Assembly (NCBI RefSeq): GCF_000204055.1
Contig: NW_006768765.1
Coordinates: forward strand, 166,717-230,716
Reading direction: 5' to 3'
Origin: Melampsora larici-populina 98AG31
Lineage: Eukaryota; Basidiomycota; Pucciniomycetes; Pucciniales; Melampsoraceae
DNA: 64,000 nucleotides
In this document: in pieces, positions 22,221 through 33,916 of the stretch
Position numbering within the stretch: the stretch's first letter is position 1
Layout of the letters: each line of letters starts with the position of its first letter
Program-made: the position numbers and the translations under genes
Notes under the pieces: generated by a model
Database searches by the model: none
Told to the model about the DNA's origin: nothing
What the model saw: the letters and a program-made list of their open reading frames with translations, nothing else

Positions 22221-25200
22221 TCTAGTTTACCAAAGACTTGAAATTCAATTGTAGAGGGAGTTGATCAAGGCACCATCTTTGTTCGAAAACACTTGTACAA
22301 TTGACAATGACATTATGGCTGTACCTCATTCAGGGGACTGCCTAAGAGCCTGACAGACATTTCCGAATTGTTCTTCATTACTTGCCACCTATCATGAATG
22401 TAATCTTGAGCTAATACTGACTGTTTAGTGTGGTAGTGACTGGTTCATAACTTAACAATTAACAGTTGTCATCTGTCCAATAAATACCTCACATAAGTTT
22501 AACAAACGTATTATACATGTTCAATAAAAGTCTCATTTTTGCCCAACGTCAGTTGGTCACCCTGGCCTGCCAGTGACCTGTGATTGGGGGCTGTGAATGT
22601 TATACTTCTCTTTCATATTCTAACCTTCTTGAACCTTCAAAACAATGAATATTAACCTAAAAACCATGTTCCAACTATTATACGTATATTTTCATTTTTT
22701 TTCAACTTCCCTAATTTTGTCCTTTTAATTGCATTCTTCTCATAACAGTTTCCATTCTTAATGACTCAAACTAAATTTTCTTCTCAATGGATCCTTTTCT
22801 TACTAATTCTTTTTAATTTATTTTCACTCATATACTATTGTTATAAAATTTTGTCTTGTAATTGTTCTTATCAAATGATATAATCAATATAAGATTAAAA
22901 TGTTAAGATACTATCTTGGTAATTGGTCAAAGATCATTATTCCTGTTTTGGCAATTGAAGATTATTTAGTGTAGGTTGTAGGAGCTCCTTTAGAAGGAAG
23001 ATTATGTGAGTGTTGAAGTTACGCGGTTGGTAAAATTGAGATGTATAAAGGGGTAATGATGAAGACTAATGCAAGGGCTATTTGGAAGGAACAATTTTTG
23101 GGTTCTCTTATATACTTTTGAAATTTGTCTTTCTCCTTTTCTGATTCTTTTTGTGTCAAAAAGAATCAGTAAGTTTTTCCTCCAGTGTCATTGTCAACTT
23201 TTTGTTCTGTTCACTTTACTAATATCTCTACTATTGGTCCAGTAACTTTTTATGTGTTCTAAATCTTTTCCTTTACGCATGCTCTGCAACAATTCCTTTC
23301 GAGCATTGCAGGTTAGTACTTCTTGTTCACAACAAGACTACCTTAGCTTTAGTCTCATCTGGAACCTGTGCCCTCAGGTTAGTACTTCTTGTTCTTGACA
23401 AGACTGCCTTAGCTACACAGTGCCCGTTGAAAGTGTCCTCAATGTCAAGGTCACACCTTGTGTGTAGTTTTTTTCACATTTTGTTCACACAAAAGAGTTA
23501 TCTGTCACACAGTTCTCTGAGACAACAAACAAAGGGGAGATTTTGCTCAGAGCTGAACGATAGTAACTTCACCCTTGGTCAACACCATTCAGCTCCTTCT
23601 CCCTGAGTGCTCACCTACCGTCAGTGACTCCAAGCCAAACTACTCACTTCCAACTCAAGTTTAAGTCTGATTCTAACTCAAGTTTGAGTTCAAAGTTGTG
23701 GAGATGTTTACTGAGTAAATACTTGTCTGTTTCACGCTATCCCATATCCAGTGAGGTTATACAATGTTCAACAGGCTATTTTAACTTGAATTCATCTTTC
23801 TTCTTGACCGTGATCAATCTAAGAACCTTTGACACCAATCAATTAAATCAATCAAAAAGTTCAATATCACAACTTCACATAGTATGGACTGTCTTCTTTG
23901 ATCTTCAATTTCAACGTTTGATAGTTCTCTCCCAATGATTTCCTCAAGCTCAGTTTCAAAGTCTCCAGGTTTAGTTTGAAGCCGTTCATACATTGTAGGG
24001 AATTCTCTTGAATTGTGGCCTGTGATTTGCATCGATTACTCAAGAAGGGTAAAAAAACACCTGCCCAAGAACTTTTACTGTCCGATCTTTTTGTCCAAGC
24101 TTTCAACGACAGAGAGAACTTTTCTCACTTGCACACCGGCATCTTCTGTACTCAGTTCTGTAACCATGAAGATCAACTCATTGTTCCCCTTTTACAATTG
24201 ATGATGAAGTTTGTCTGTCCTTAAACCTCAAGGCTAACTGCATCTCTATGAACGTTCTGAGCTTCTGAATCACTTGAGATCTCCAAGCTTCTTGTTTGCT
24301 TTGTTATCAAAATCCTGAGTTAATGTTATTAATGATGAAAGCTGTTAGTACTTATTGATCTGGATGTAAAGGAACATTAATGACTAGCTCATGTCATATA
24401 TGTCTTGACAATCTACAAGACATCGGAGTTGTCTGAGAGAAAGGAGGAAGAGATCCAACACTCAATGAGTTGATCTCCCTTGACTCAAACGGAAGGGAGT
24501 GTATGTGTTACCGACTGGTGGAAATCTGAATGAGTTTGCCTACGTGATTTACACCTTCATGAGCCTTCATGTCCATCAAGAGTTTCAAGCCCCATATTAC
24601 TCAGTAGATGTTGAGTTTCAGTCAAAGGCTAAGCCTTGACTGTATAAGCCATTATCCTCAGTTGGCTGATTCAATATTGTTTGGAAACAATTCAATTGCG
24701 AGCGAATCAAAAATTGGGTAAAATAATGTAAATGTCCAAAACTAATCAATAGAAGATTGAAGGGATGTGTAGTGCGCCTTCACAATAAGTAGATGGAACT
24801 ATTGAAAAATTGAAAGGTGAAACAATACGATTCAAAAAGATGACTGCATCTAACTTCTGTACCCTCACATTTCATAGGGTAATCCAGCCAAAACAGCTCC
24901 CAATCACCTTTTGGCTAGCTTTTTGTTTGATGAGTGTGGATTGATACCTATTGATACCTCTTCATGTGTCTTGACCTCAACTGATTTATCACACCCAATA
25001 TCAGATCACCTTCTAATTTATTACTTGCTTGTCCAAATCTCAAACATTTAACAATGGATTTTAGAAATCCAATTCCATTATGTTTAAAACCTCAAGCATT
25101 ACCAAATTTAAAATACTTTCATTCTTCTATTACAAAAGAAAACACCCAATGTATGGCCAATATATATGAAACAACTAAAAAAAACTTTAAAATTGATTGC

Positions 25201-26869
25201 TTATTTACTTCTTACTGAACCTGAAGAAGGAGCTGAGGTGATCTTTGAATTGATCCAGGACAGACTTGAAGGTAAGTGTGATTTTCAAGACCGTAGTGCA
25301 AGAGAAGATTACAAGCCACTAGAACAGTCAAGGGTAATTTATCAGGCTTCCAAAACTGAATCCAATGTCAATTTTGATGCATATAGGAATCATCCAAAAC
25401 CACAGCATAGTTGAAAAACCAAAGACTGTAAATCAGTATCAATTGGTTGTCAAACATCTAAGGCTATATGCCGGGATTGCAATTGGAAAAGAAAGATAGA
25501 AATTTGCCGTTGTGAGAAGCCCAAGTAGAATACTTGTCATTCGCTGGCTGTGGCTTTCAAAGATATCACTATGTGAGACTCAATATAAAGCTTGTTCAAG
25601 CAAATCTTGATCTTTGAGATCAGTCTCTGTTGGTGTCAAGAAATATCAAAGATATCATTAACTGTATGGGTACGTCAAGATTTCTCTCTTCGCTTGAAAT
25701 TGAAAAGAAGTTGAAATTTTTCTGAGAATCGATTTGTTTTGAAGAGGAACTTCTGAGAGTTGAATAAAGGTGAATCGGTTGCCTTTGAAACATGTAGCAC
25801 AATGCAAGGGACTTGTGCAAGAGGTAGATATCTTGAAAGAGTGGTGTCATCGTAATATTGAGACCAATCGAGATGAAATGTTGCTTCTTTTGGCAATATT
25901 CAGGGATATTTGATCAATGGTGAATGATATTTGACAGATTTCGCAGTGACATGAGGTGAAAACAGATGATAAGACGCTCCAGGCGCTGCAAGCGTCAAAG
26001 TGTGACCCTAGCGCCTGGGGCGCAGCGGAAGTAATTTCATCCAACAATACATTTGGAAAAGCGCTGCTCAGTTCACGCTTTGGGGTTTGAAAAACCCTGA
26101 AGCGGAACTGGCGGGCACCTCCGCAGTGCTGCCGCCAGCGCTTCAGCTTTTCCCTGTGCTGCTGGTCCACTGTTGGTTGCGGTGTCCAAGTCCACAACTT
26201 CCTTCAATCATGAATCTTGTTCACATTATGTTCACATCAGGTTCACATGTTACCCTTGAGCTGTACCATGCACAATATAGTATATACCACATAGATCAAC
26301 AGCTCACCGCAAAGTGCTTTGATGCAACCCTTCTGCCAGCTCTGCCAGTGAGCCTGGAGTCAAAGATGTTGAAAGACAATCAAGACCAACGTCAAGAGTG
26401 TAATCAAGTGTGAAAGGTGTAGAAGGACGGCAAGGTTCCCTTATTATTTCAATCTTGTCTATGAGTGATTTGATGTTATGTTTGCGATGCTTGTTTTGTT
26501 CTTTGTGTTTTCCCCAACCAATGTTAGCGCTGATCTTTCCCAATGATTTTTATTCAAGTTATTGAGATATATATGTTATCACTTTCCTCTCATCTGAATC
26601 TCTCTTTCCCCATCTATTGGAAAGAGAGTACGTCTTTTATCATACTTTAAACTCAAATCAGTACTAATGTTATCGCACTAAAAAGAATCCCATAGATCAC
26701 GAGCCCCTTTCATTAGCTCACTTCTATATTATTCTTGTTTTATTTTCCCTCCATAAAACTTAGGTTAGTTTCCCAGGTCTGCATACCTGCGTGTTGGAGA
26801 AGAGTGCTAAGCGTTCAAGCACTGTCTTACTAGGTACACGGTGTTGTTAGCCATTTACAAAAGACTAGC
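22221..26869. other. Long AT-rich region without a supported gene
   Basis: Only short unrelated ORFs occur. Visible structure includes an inverted GGTCAC...GTGACC pair near 22560, a 40-bp direct duplication at 23309-23348 and 23375-23414 (begins CAGGTTAGTACTTCTTG), a GCGCTG-rich patch at 25970-26160 like the one at 7530-7690, and repeat copy R1 at 26182-26268. Much of it is probably decayed element sequence. Confidence 0.4.
26182..26268 (+). repeat. Dispersed repeat R1 (GTGTCCA family)
   Basis: Shares the order GTGTCCAAGTC, ACTTCCTTCAAT, TTGTTCACA and TACCCTTGAG with three other copies at 28301-28384 (plus), 46005-46090 (minus) and 46866-46946 (minus). Confidence 0.6.
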
Positions 26870-27500
26870 ACAATTGGGCGGCGGGCGCCGCACTGACATT
26901 TTTGTCACAACCTGGAGAATAACTGTGGGGTGTGTCAGTAGATATTTTGAGAATTTGGTGCACTCCTAGGCGCGCGTGAACTTTGACACCCCTTTTTGTG
27001 CTTTTTGTGCCCCACCCTGAATGACTGCATGGTGAAAAATGTGTAGATAAAATTATATCCTGCCTCAGGATGAGCCCCAAGACCCGACAAATCGGGGATC
27101 CCCGCGGTCCACCCCGGCGAGTCAGGGGGTTGTTCTGGCCTCCGAATGGGCCCAGAACCGCGGGGAGAGTCGGGTCCGGGGGTTGTTCTGAGAGTTGAAA
27201 AAAAGCGATTCTCCTCGGGGACCCCAAGGAAAATATCTGTGTGAAAAGCAGACAAATCGATGTTGGGGAACGGTCGTGCGCTGCGGTATTTGCCGGGTAC
27301 TCAGGATCCCTGTGAATTCTCCGGGAAATTAGTGGCCCGTCGGGGGTCAGGGTACAGGTGCCGGGCTTGGTTTCAAGGAGAGAATAAGCTTGGGGAATGG
27401 CGGGGTTGGTCCTTGTTCTGCCTTTTGAAAAACATTGGTCGCCCGGGCAGCGCAATCCCTGGCATTTGCGGGTCGGGGCTCATCCTGAATCCTGCCCCAA
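26870..27500. other. GC-rich block next to telomere-like array
   Basis: Clearly richer in GC than its flanks. GGGGGTTGTTCTG occurs twice (about 27125-27137 and 27179-27191), and CCCGCGG-like words recur. ORFs on both strands are low-complexity and do not resemble known proteins. It resembles subtelomeric DNA in composition, but this is inference. Confidence 0.4.
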
Positions 27501-27507
27501 GCCTAAC

Positions 27508-27660
27508 CTTCTAATCCTAACACCCTAATCCTAACCCCTAATCCTAACACCCTGGTCCTAACACCCTAATCCTAACCACCTAATCCTAATGCCCAAATCC
27601 TAATCCCCTAATCCTAATGCCCTAACCCTTACCCCCTAACCCTAACCCCTAACCCTAACA
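27508..27660. repeat. Degenerate interstitial telomere-like array
   Basis: About 20 units of CCCTAA-like hexamers to octamers (CCTAATC, CCTAACAC, CCCTAACCC) on the plus strand, more regular toward the right end. The fungal telomere unit is TTAGGG, so this is its complement in decayed form. It lies inside the window with 36 kb beyond it, so it is interstitial. Confidence 0.8.
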
Positions 27661-28300
27661 TTTCCTAGCCAGTTTTTTCTTCTTCAGTCTCACCAGAAGT
27701 TCAGTGTGCTTATCTGGAATAGATTTTCTGGTGTGCAAAAATTACAAATATCCAATCAATGATGCCAAATGATAGTTATTTTGTATTTTCTTTCAATTTA
27801 TAACTTTTGTACTTTGCAAAAGGTTTGTGTTTCATAGCTATCTTGCAATGGTTTTCACAGTATTGCAAAGGATTTGGGTATGGCCCAAAGAGAAAAACCA
27901 TATGCCTTAATCTGGCACATATTGCACAGATTTTCCAGCAAGGAAACTGCTCCCCTCCATGAACAAAATTGCTTCAAAGTTTTGGCTTCAATAGTTGTAC
28001 ATGTAGACCACACATGTAACCACTGCAAATGGGAAGTTCCGGTGACACCACCGGAATCAATTAGTTTAAACCCCAATTGAACCAAATTCCACCACCAACA
28101 TATTTATCTTGGATTTTGTAATCTGAGGTATCCTCGGATGCAAAACCTCGGACAGAAGCTTCCCGAGGTTTTGATCTGAGGTAATTCTCAGGGCAAAAAA
28201 ATACCTTGGGCAAAAACCTCAGACAAGGTCTGTCCAAGGATTTGCCTCCGATGATGCCTTGGATTTCTCAACCCGAGGCATCTATGCTGGCAGTGTTCTG
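27661..28300. other. Non-coding, short palindromic CCTCGG words
   Basis: At 28125-28290 CCTCGG, CCGAGG, CCTTGG and CCAAGG words alternate, giving several possible small hairpins. No gene seen. Confidence 0.35.
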
Positions 28301-28384
28301 GTGTCCGGGTTTGAAATTTCCTTGAATCATGAAATTTGTTCACAACCTGTTTGCAATACGTTCGCCAATTTCCCTTGAGTGGTA
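28301..28384 (+). repeat. Dispersed repeat R2 (GTGTCCA family)
   Basis: Related to R1, R3 and R4; lies about 170 bp outside the 3' end of the Helitron. A CATACAACAACAAC word at about 28503 is also found near R3. Confidence 0.6.
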
Positions 28385-28555
28385 CTATGTTGGACCAGCG
28401 TATGTATGTACAAGTAAATGCAGAAATTATACACCACCCTGTAGTGATCTTTTGGCCCCAAGGTTTTTGTATCTGTTCTGCGTCTACTTGTACAGCTTTA
28501 TCATACAACAACAACCCCAATTCCAACCATTCGACCATCTTTCCTTTGTCATGCA

Positions 28556-28590
28556 CTAGAGCATCGGTGGGCGGCCAGCCGCCCCATCGG
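28556..28590 (-). other. Helitron 3' terminus: hairpin plus CTAG
   Basis: On the minus strand the element ends with GGGCGG, loop CTGG, CCGCCC (stem at 28569-28584), nine bases, then CTAG (28559-28556). The next flanking base is T. A direct CCGATG repeat flanks the stem. Confidence 0.8.
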
Positions 28591-28959
28591 GTCAGGCATC
28601 ACTATAGAAATGAAGCAACGTAACGTAGATGTAGACTTAAGCAACGCGCTTAGATACGGTGCAACCAGCAGCGGCACACAAACAAATACCCGGAGGTAAG
28701 GATTCCGCCTTTTTCTACAAATCCTTTAGTGAGAATTTCCATTGAGGTCATAACGGAGACCAAATTCTCCACGTGAGGCGAGGTTTTTGCTCAGCAAATT
28801 GTATGTGCAGCCATTGTCATTGAACACAGAAGAAATGTAATGATGACTTGGAGATCTGCTCCTCAAGGCTTTAGATATATAGAGCTAGCATTGTAAAGAG
28901 TGTATGGGTAACGCACATCGACTCAGTCGCAGTCTTTCAGCGATCAGCAAGACCGGCTG

Positions 28960-30086
28960 TTACATAGTATCATCGCCACAACCCTTCTGCTTCTTTCGAG
29001 ATGACACATCATCTGGAAACACATCCTGTGGTCCACCCACTCTCACAACTGATGTGAACGCCTGACGCGAAGTGCGCTTATTGCAAACCCCAATTTCCTG
29101 CTTGCCAATCACGTCCTTGATTCCTTCCTCAGGTCTAAAGGACAATATCAAAGTTAGCTGTTGATTTGCCACATCGACCAATCGAAGTCAAAAGGCTTAC
29201 ATCGGGCTCAAACCGTATCGAACCTTATGGTTCCTGAGCCGACCACGACATGATTGCATTACATTCACCTGCGTGAGAACCAATTTAATCATGGTCACAT
29301 TCAGCATGCAGGATGCGAAGAATACCTTGCTGATCCACATGGAGGACTCCACATCATATCCTGTGATGTCGCCTGATACGTAGACAATCACACCAATCTG
29401 CCACATAGACTTCGCGCTTTGCAATGTCGGCATCCTTTCAAGATGGTGCTTTGTCATCCACATGACAGGCCTTTGACTCTAGTAAACATACATCGTGGTC
29501 AGCCATGCTTATTAAATGAATGGAGTCTACATCGTAAACTGACTGTGGGATCGATATCAGTAGATTGTAGCGTAATCATGCAGCCATCGGATGCACCAGG
29601 CAGGGTCGGTGGCATTGTTTTGATCGCCATGACCATACCCCGAGTCGTGAATGACACTTTGTCGATGGTCGTGTTCAGGAAATTCTCACTGACCTCTGCC
29701 ATAGGACCGTGGTTGACACAGGTTGAATCATCGACGTGTAAGTAATCCGGCTTCGCATCATTGGATGCAATCAATTTGCACTTCATGGTGTATAGATTTC
29801 CGACCTTGATTCGACTTGCGGTTGATTTGGTGGTAATGAGGTTGACGTCGGTACTTCGGATACCTGCGTTGCCGACACCTGATGTTTCTATGGTGCCATG
29901 ATGAACAACAAAGCCATCATCATTCAGAGACATCCGCGGAATCTACACAGTGAAAGCATAATGAAAACATCAAATCAACCATAGTGCGTTATATAGATAG
30001 CTATTCACAGTCACCTCACGACCGGCACGCCCTATGAAATACACATCGATTGGGTGGATGCGACAGGTGGCTGTGTTAAGTGACAT
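28960..30086 (-). CDS. Helitron cargo paralog A (288 aa, putative OB-fold family)
   Basis: Exons 30086-30015, 29942-29544, 29478-29326, 29268-29201 and 29134-28960 sum to 867 nt. Exon 1 (24 codons) ends in the family motif YFIGRAGRE. Exon 2 (133 codons) carries STDVNL, CKLIASNDAKPDYLHVD and ITLQSTDIDPT. Exon 3 (51 codons) starts before VMWMTKHHLERMPTLQSA and ends in VSGDITGYDVESSMWISK, a beta-rich pattern like an OB-fold. The last exon has a basic tail (SSRKKQKG) that could be a nuclear signal. Function is not known from recognised motifs; ssDNA binding is my inference from the OB-like pattern and the Helitron context. It is the last gene before the Helitron 3' end, and a TATA box lies about 180 bp upstream. 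Confidence 0.75.
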
Positions 30087-30261
30087 GATCAAAGTCGAAA
30101 ATCAAGATACGACGGTCGGGTGACTTGGAAAGAGTGGATGCACTCGGATTGTGTGGTTCAGTCAGGAATGAAGCAATGAATGTCAGACGCGATCCAATCA
30201 GCGGGAGCGCAATGCAATCGATGAGAAATATATTATAACCACTCACGTCGTCTGTTGCTAC

Positions 30262-30269
30262 TATATATA
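30262..30269 (-). promoter_or_regulatory. TATA box of paralog A
   Basis: TATATATA, 176 bp before the ATG at 30086. Confidence 0.5.
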
Positions 30270-31002
30270 CACTATCCCCATCGCTGATGATTGTTCATGG
30301 TCGAAGTCACAGTGGGTCAGGCCCTGATCTCCGGTGAGCCTCCTACTACACCTACAGTGACAACTCCTTCTGTCTTAGCAATCCGTTGCCCACCCATTAG
30401 AATCAGATTTACACCTTTTTAGATAGCCAGTGTGTTGAATGAGCAATCCCATTCCTCAGCAGCCGATGACCCGGAACTTCTGCCACACCACATCAGCCAC
30501 GTTCCACAGAATCCGGAGTCCCACAGTTCATCTTTGCTCAATCGGTGTGTCCAGTCATGCCTTTGCCTGCCGACATTCCGATCTCAATGTCTCGTCGTGT
30601 TAAAAGGATGGAGTCGAAGCCGCGACAAATTCGGTCATTTGGAGGTATCCATTTATTACCCTAGCCCCAAGGAGAACACCAACCATACACAATTCAGGGG
30701 CTGTCACGCATCACTCTACTTAGCAGAAGACTGACCGAGTTCGCACGGGTGGCAAATTGCGGGCAGGCAGTGAATGGGACATAAATGCCTAAGAAAACCA
30801 TTCCATCACTCGCTTCACCAACTGCAAAACAAAGGAGGTGTTACCATATCCATACTGTGGTACATGCAAGCGATCACATGAGATAGTAACAACCCAAAAA
30901 ACCATTTCAACACATGCTGGAATAAACGCACGACACAGCCACCCTGACCTCATACTTCCAGGGCATCACATGAAGTACCCCATCAAGAGAACTCCGCACA
31001 CG
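30270..31002. other. Spacer between cargo genes A and B
   Basis: No gene is supported; short ORFs on the plus strand show no family features. Confidence 0.4.
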
Positions 31003-32122
31003 CTACATTATCGAATTGCGTCTGTAGAGCCTCTTGCGGGCCGCGTCACGACCTGAGCCCATGTGGCGAGCGCCATTACGCATACCAATGCGTGCCATGT
31101 TCCTACTGGCATAGGCACGTATCATTTGTTGCCAGATACCATCGTTGGCAGCAATCACCGCCCTGCAATGCGTCACAGCAGAAAGTTAGTCAGTCCACGT
31201 GTTGCACACATCAATAAACATAAAGTACTGACCCTTGTCTTATCTGACGTCGAGATCTACGAACACGTTGGACACCGTTGGCATCACCGGGACCGACAAC
31301 ACTAATGCAGTTGACCTGGTACAAAAAGTTGAATGTCAGTAGTGGAATCACAGGAGTCGAAACAAAGCGGCATACACTACTGATCCACATAAACGACACC
31401 GAATCGTATCCTACAACTACCCCAGAGATATGAACAATGGCACCTTCTTGCCACATCCTCGCAGCACTCTCTAAAGACGGCATAGGGCAAATATGGTGTT
31501 TGGTAAACCACACAACAGGACTCTTTGTCTGCCAATATAAACGGTCAATATTTACTCAAACCGCAAGAAGAGTAAAAGTCGCTTACGATCGGATCAATAT
31601 CCACAGATTTCAAGGTGATGGTACAGCCAGACGGATGGTCAGCATCGCCAGGAACGATCTCTTTACCAACTATGGTACCCAAAGCGGTGAGTGAGACTCT
31701 GTCGACAGCGCCACGGATCAAGTTCTCACCCACCGGGTAGACAGAGGTAACATCGAGAGAAGTGGCGCTGTCGAAGTGCAAATGATCCGCATTGGCGTCG
31801 TTTGAAGCAATCAATTTACAACTCATTGAGTACATGTCTCCGACATTGATTTCGTTTTGAGACCAATTGAAAGCAGTCAAGTTGACGTCGGTCGAAGTAA
31901 TGTGGTTACCCTTCAGACCTGAAGTGTTGATGCTGGCGGTATGAGAAACGAATCCTCGGTTGCGCAAAGAGGTCTGCACAAACTATCATTGGTAACATGA
32001 CATCAACATCACGAACAAAATAATTTGAAGGAGGATTTGAAAGTGGTTACCTCACGCCCAGCTCGACCAATGAATTGCAACTGAATAGGATGCTGTAGAA
32101 TGCTGGAATTGACTATTGACAT
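31003..32122 (-). CDS. Helitron cargo paralog B (284 aa, putative OB-fold family)
   Basis: Exons 32122-32051, 31973-31587, 31528-31376, 31315-31233 and 31162-31003 sum to 855 nt. Exon 1 has HPIQLQFIGRAGRE. Exon 2 (129 codons) has NTSGLKG, STDVNLTAF, INVGDMYSMSCKLIASNDA and TLKSVDIDPI. Exon 3 (51 codons) has VVWFTKHHICPMPSLESA and IVHISGVVVGYDSVSFMW. The C-terminal exons are Arg-rich (VRRSRRQIRQG, ARKRLYRRNSIM), which fits nucleic-acid binding or nuclear entry. It is the cleanest copy for defining the family. A TATA box lies about 120 bp upstream. The OB-fold and ssDNA-binding role are inferred, not shown. Confidence 0.78.
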
Positions 32123-32240
32123 TATTACGGATGAAAGAGTGACTTCGAGGTGATTAATTGTGAATGACAAAAGAGTGTGTTGTAGCAAAAGAATGCACGT
32201 CGTGGTTGCGGCCGGGAACCTAATTACCTGTTCGTGGCCA

Positions 32241-32250
32241 CCTTTTATAC
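32241..32250 (-). promoter_or_regulatory. TATA box of paralog B
   Basis: GTATAAAAGG on the minus strand, about 120 bp before the ATG at 32122. Confidence 0.6.
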
Positions 32251-33180
32251 CAAGGACCGTTAGCCAAATCATGACGGCCATCACTACTGAAAGAGGTTGT
32301 TGCCGGCAACGACAAAGTGACACCGGTAAGCTGAGTATTGTCATCAGGGTCTCACTAACGTGCAGCTCACAATTGCTTTGCTCCGAGATTACCCTGGGGC
32401 CTCTCCACCAGATTCCGAACGTTTTCCGATCAAAGGATTCTGTCCCAACTGATCCACATGGCGAGCCACGTAGTGTCATCGAGCCCAGGGTCCACCAACA
32501 TCGTCAATCAATATTCAGTCTTGGTGGCTTTGAATAACTTACTGCCGTCGAGGATGCCGATTCTCGTAACGGTGTTCTGCGGAGTTGATTGATCACGGAA
32601 AGTAAGTACCAAGGTTGGGGTCGCATTTTGAAACACTGGCTGACGCTTGCGCCCTTGGCGATGATTAAATATCTCCTGCCCAAACCCTTCACAATCAATG
32701 AACTTTGGGGGCCTTCTGTGAAATCCATGTGAAACGTACCGATGTCGTCATGTCACCTTTCATCAACGTTCATTGCACAGGGCCACAGCTTCGAATTTGG
32801 TAGATGGGCCTCCATCGCCGTCATGAACTCGTGTCAGCATGATCATGGAAAGTTGAACGATACTCATGACCTTTCCCGCTGTGACGGATGACTATAAATT
32901 GAGTCCACAAAGTTGTGTGTTGATCTCATTACCCCCAACCACATCATCAACAAAAAACGCGTTGATTATGCCTTCATCGCCAAATGCCGAGGTACTTTCA
33001 CCTACCTTCACCTCTTATCTCTTTCTTTCCTCGCCCAGAGCTGAAATCAACCTTGTTGTTACAATTTCATTCCACAGACAAATGACACCCACCAAACGAT
33101 GACTCCGCAGACACCATTTTGGCAGTCTTCTCCTCAGCGAATTCCACACAGATGCATCTTGCAAACACGTGAAGATTCAA
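32251..33180. other. Spacer, no gene supported
   Basis: Short ORFs only. The minus-strand ORF at 32504-32728 shows no match to the cargo family motifs. Confidence 0.35.
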
Positions 33181-33206
33181 ATGATGGCTCCTCGTCATGC
33201 CGATTC

Positions 33207-33290
33207 CGGTACTACGTTTGCACTGTGTCCTATGAATTTCAAAATCGTGGACCCCCTCATAGTCATTTTACAATCATTCCTATGTTCCAT
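33207..33290 (+). pseudogene. Relic of a Helitron Rep HUH motif, opposite strand
   Basis: The plus strand encodes YEFQNRGPPHSHFTIIPM, close to the intact HUH segment of the Rep gene in this window ([16 protein letters not shown]). It is on the opposite strand to that gene and has no other Rep motifs next to it, so it is a short relic of another, nested or older Helitron, or a rearranged piece. Confidence 0.55.
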
Positions 33291-33399
33291 TCGAGCCAAT
33301 GAGTGTTTCATTGTTTGTTTCCAGTCAGAGAAACATTTTCAGACATCATTGTAAATACCGCTGTTCACTCGCCATTGTTAGCATTGGAGTCTCCATAAC

Positions 33400-33790
33400 A
33401 TGTCATTAACCAACCATGAAAAGTTTTCAGCTCCATCTGAGGAAGAGTTCACCGTCACCCATCGCATACCGTTGTACTTATACCGTTGTACTCATACCTC
33501 TTAGAGGCCGGACTGTTTCATGCCGTGTGATCACAATTGCAGTGCCAAGTGCTTTTTCCTTCCACATAATTGTTAATAGCTTCTGTAGCGTCATGCTAGG
33601 TAAGCGCGTCACACGCATGCTCATGAGCCTCATCTTCACTTCATGCAAAGCACAATGAGAAACGTTCGGCATGTCTACAACTGAACCATTAATGCAAACC
33701 ACCCATAACTCCTCTCTGAAGCATCAAAGTTGACCTCGGTCTCGGTCATCACAAATTCTACCGCGTGGTTGACATGCAATGGAATTTACA
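33400..33790 (-). pseudogene. Degenerate sixth cargo paralog (relic F)
   Basis: Reading leftward: TETEVNFDASERSYG (compare STDVNLTAF), then after a stop a frame with LHEVKMRLMSMRVTRL and GTAIVITRHET (compare VVVTTKSTDYDPI), a GTATGAGT donor, an AG acceptor, and AENFSWLVNDML (compare PVSWLMKHF). Order and spacing match exons 2 and 3 of the cargo family, but stops break it. The similarity is weak and judged by eye. Confidence 0.35.
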
Positions 33791-33916
33791 GGTCAAGTTC
33801 AAATCCAAACCAAAACTTCCATCGCATTTGGAAATAACACAAAATCCCATTGAGCACGTCACACATTGACTAAATTATTGTTCAAAATCCAGAGGCTCAT
33901 TTTCTAAAACATGAAT

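Noticed and set aside
25166..25414. 82-aa plus-strand ORF
   Set aside because: Acidic chance frame with no splice partners or recognisable motif.
26865..27455. 196-aa minus-strand ORF in the GC-rich block
   Set aside because: Long only because GC-rich DNA has few stops; composition is Pro/Arg/Gly-rich and overlapping frames on both strands are equally open.
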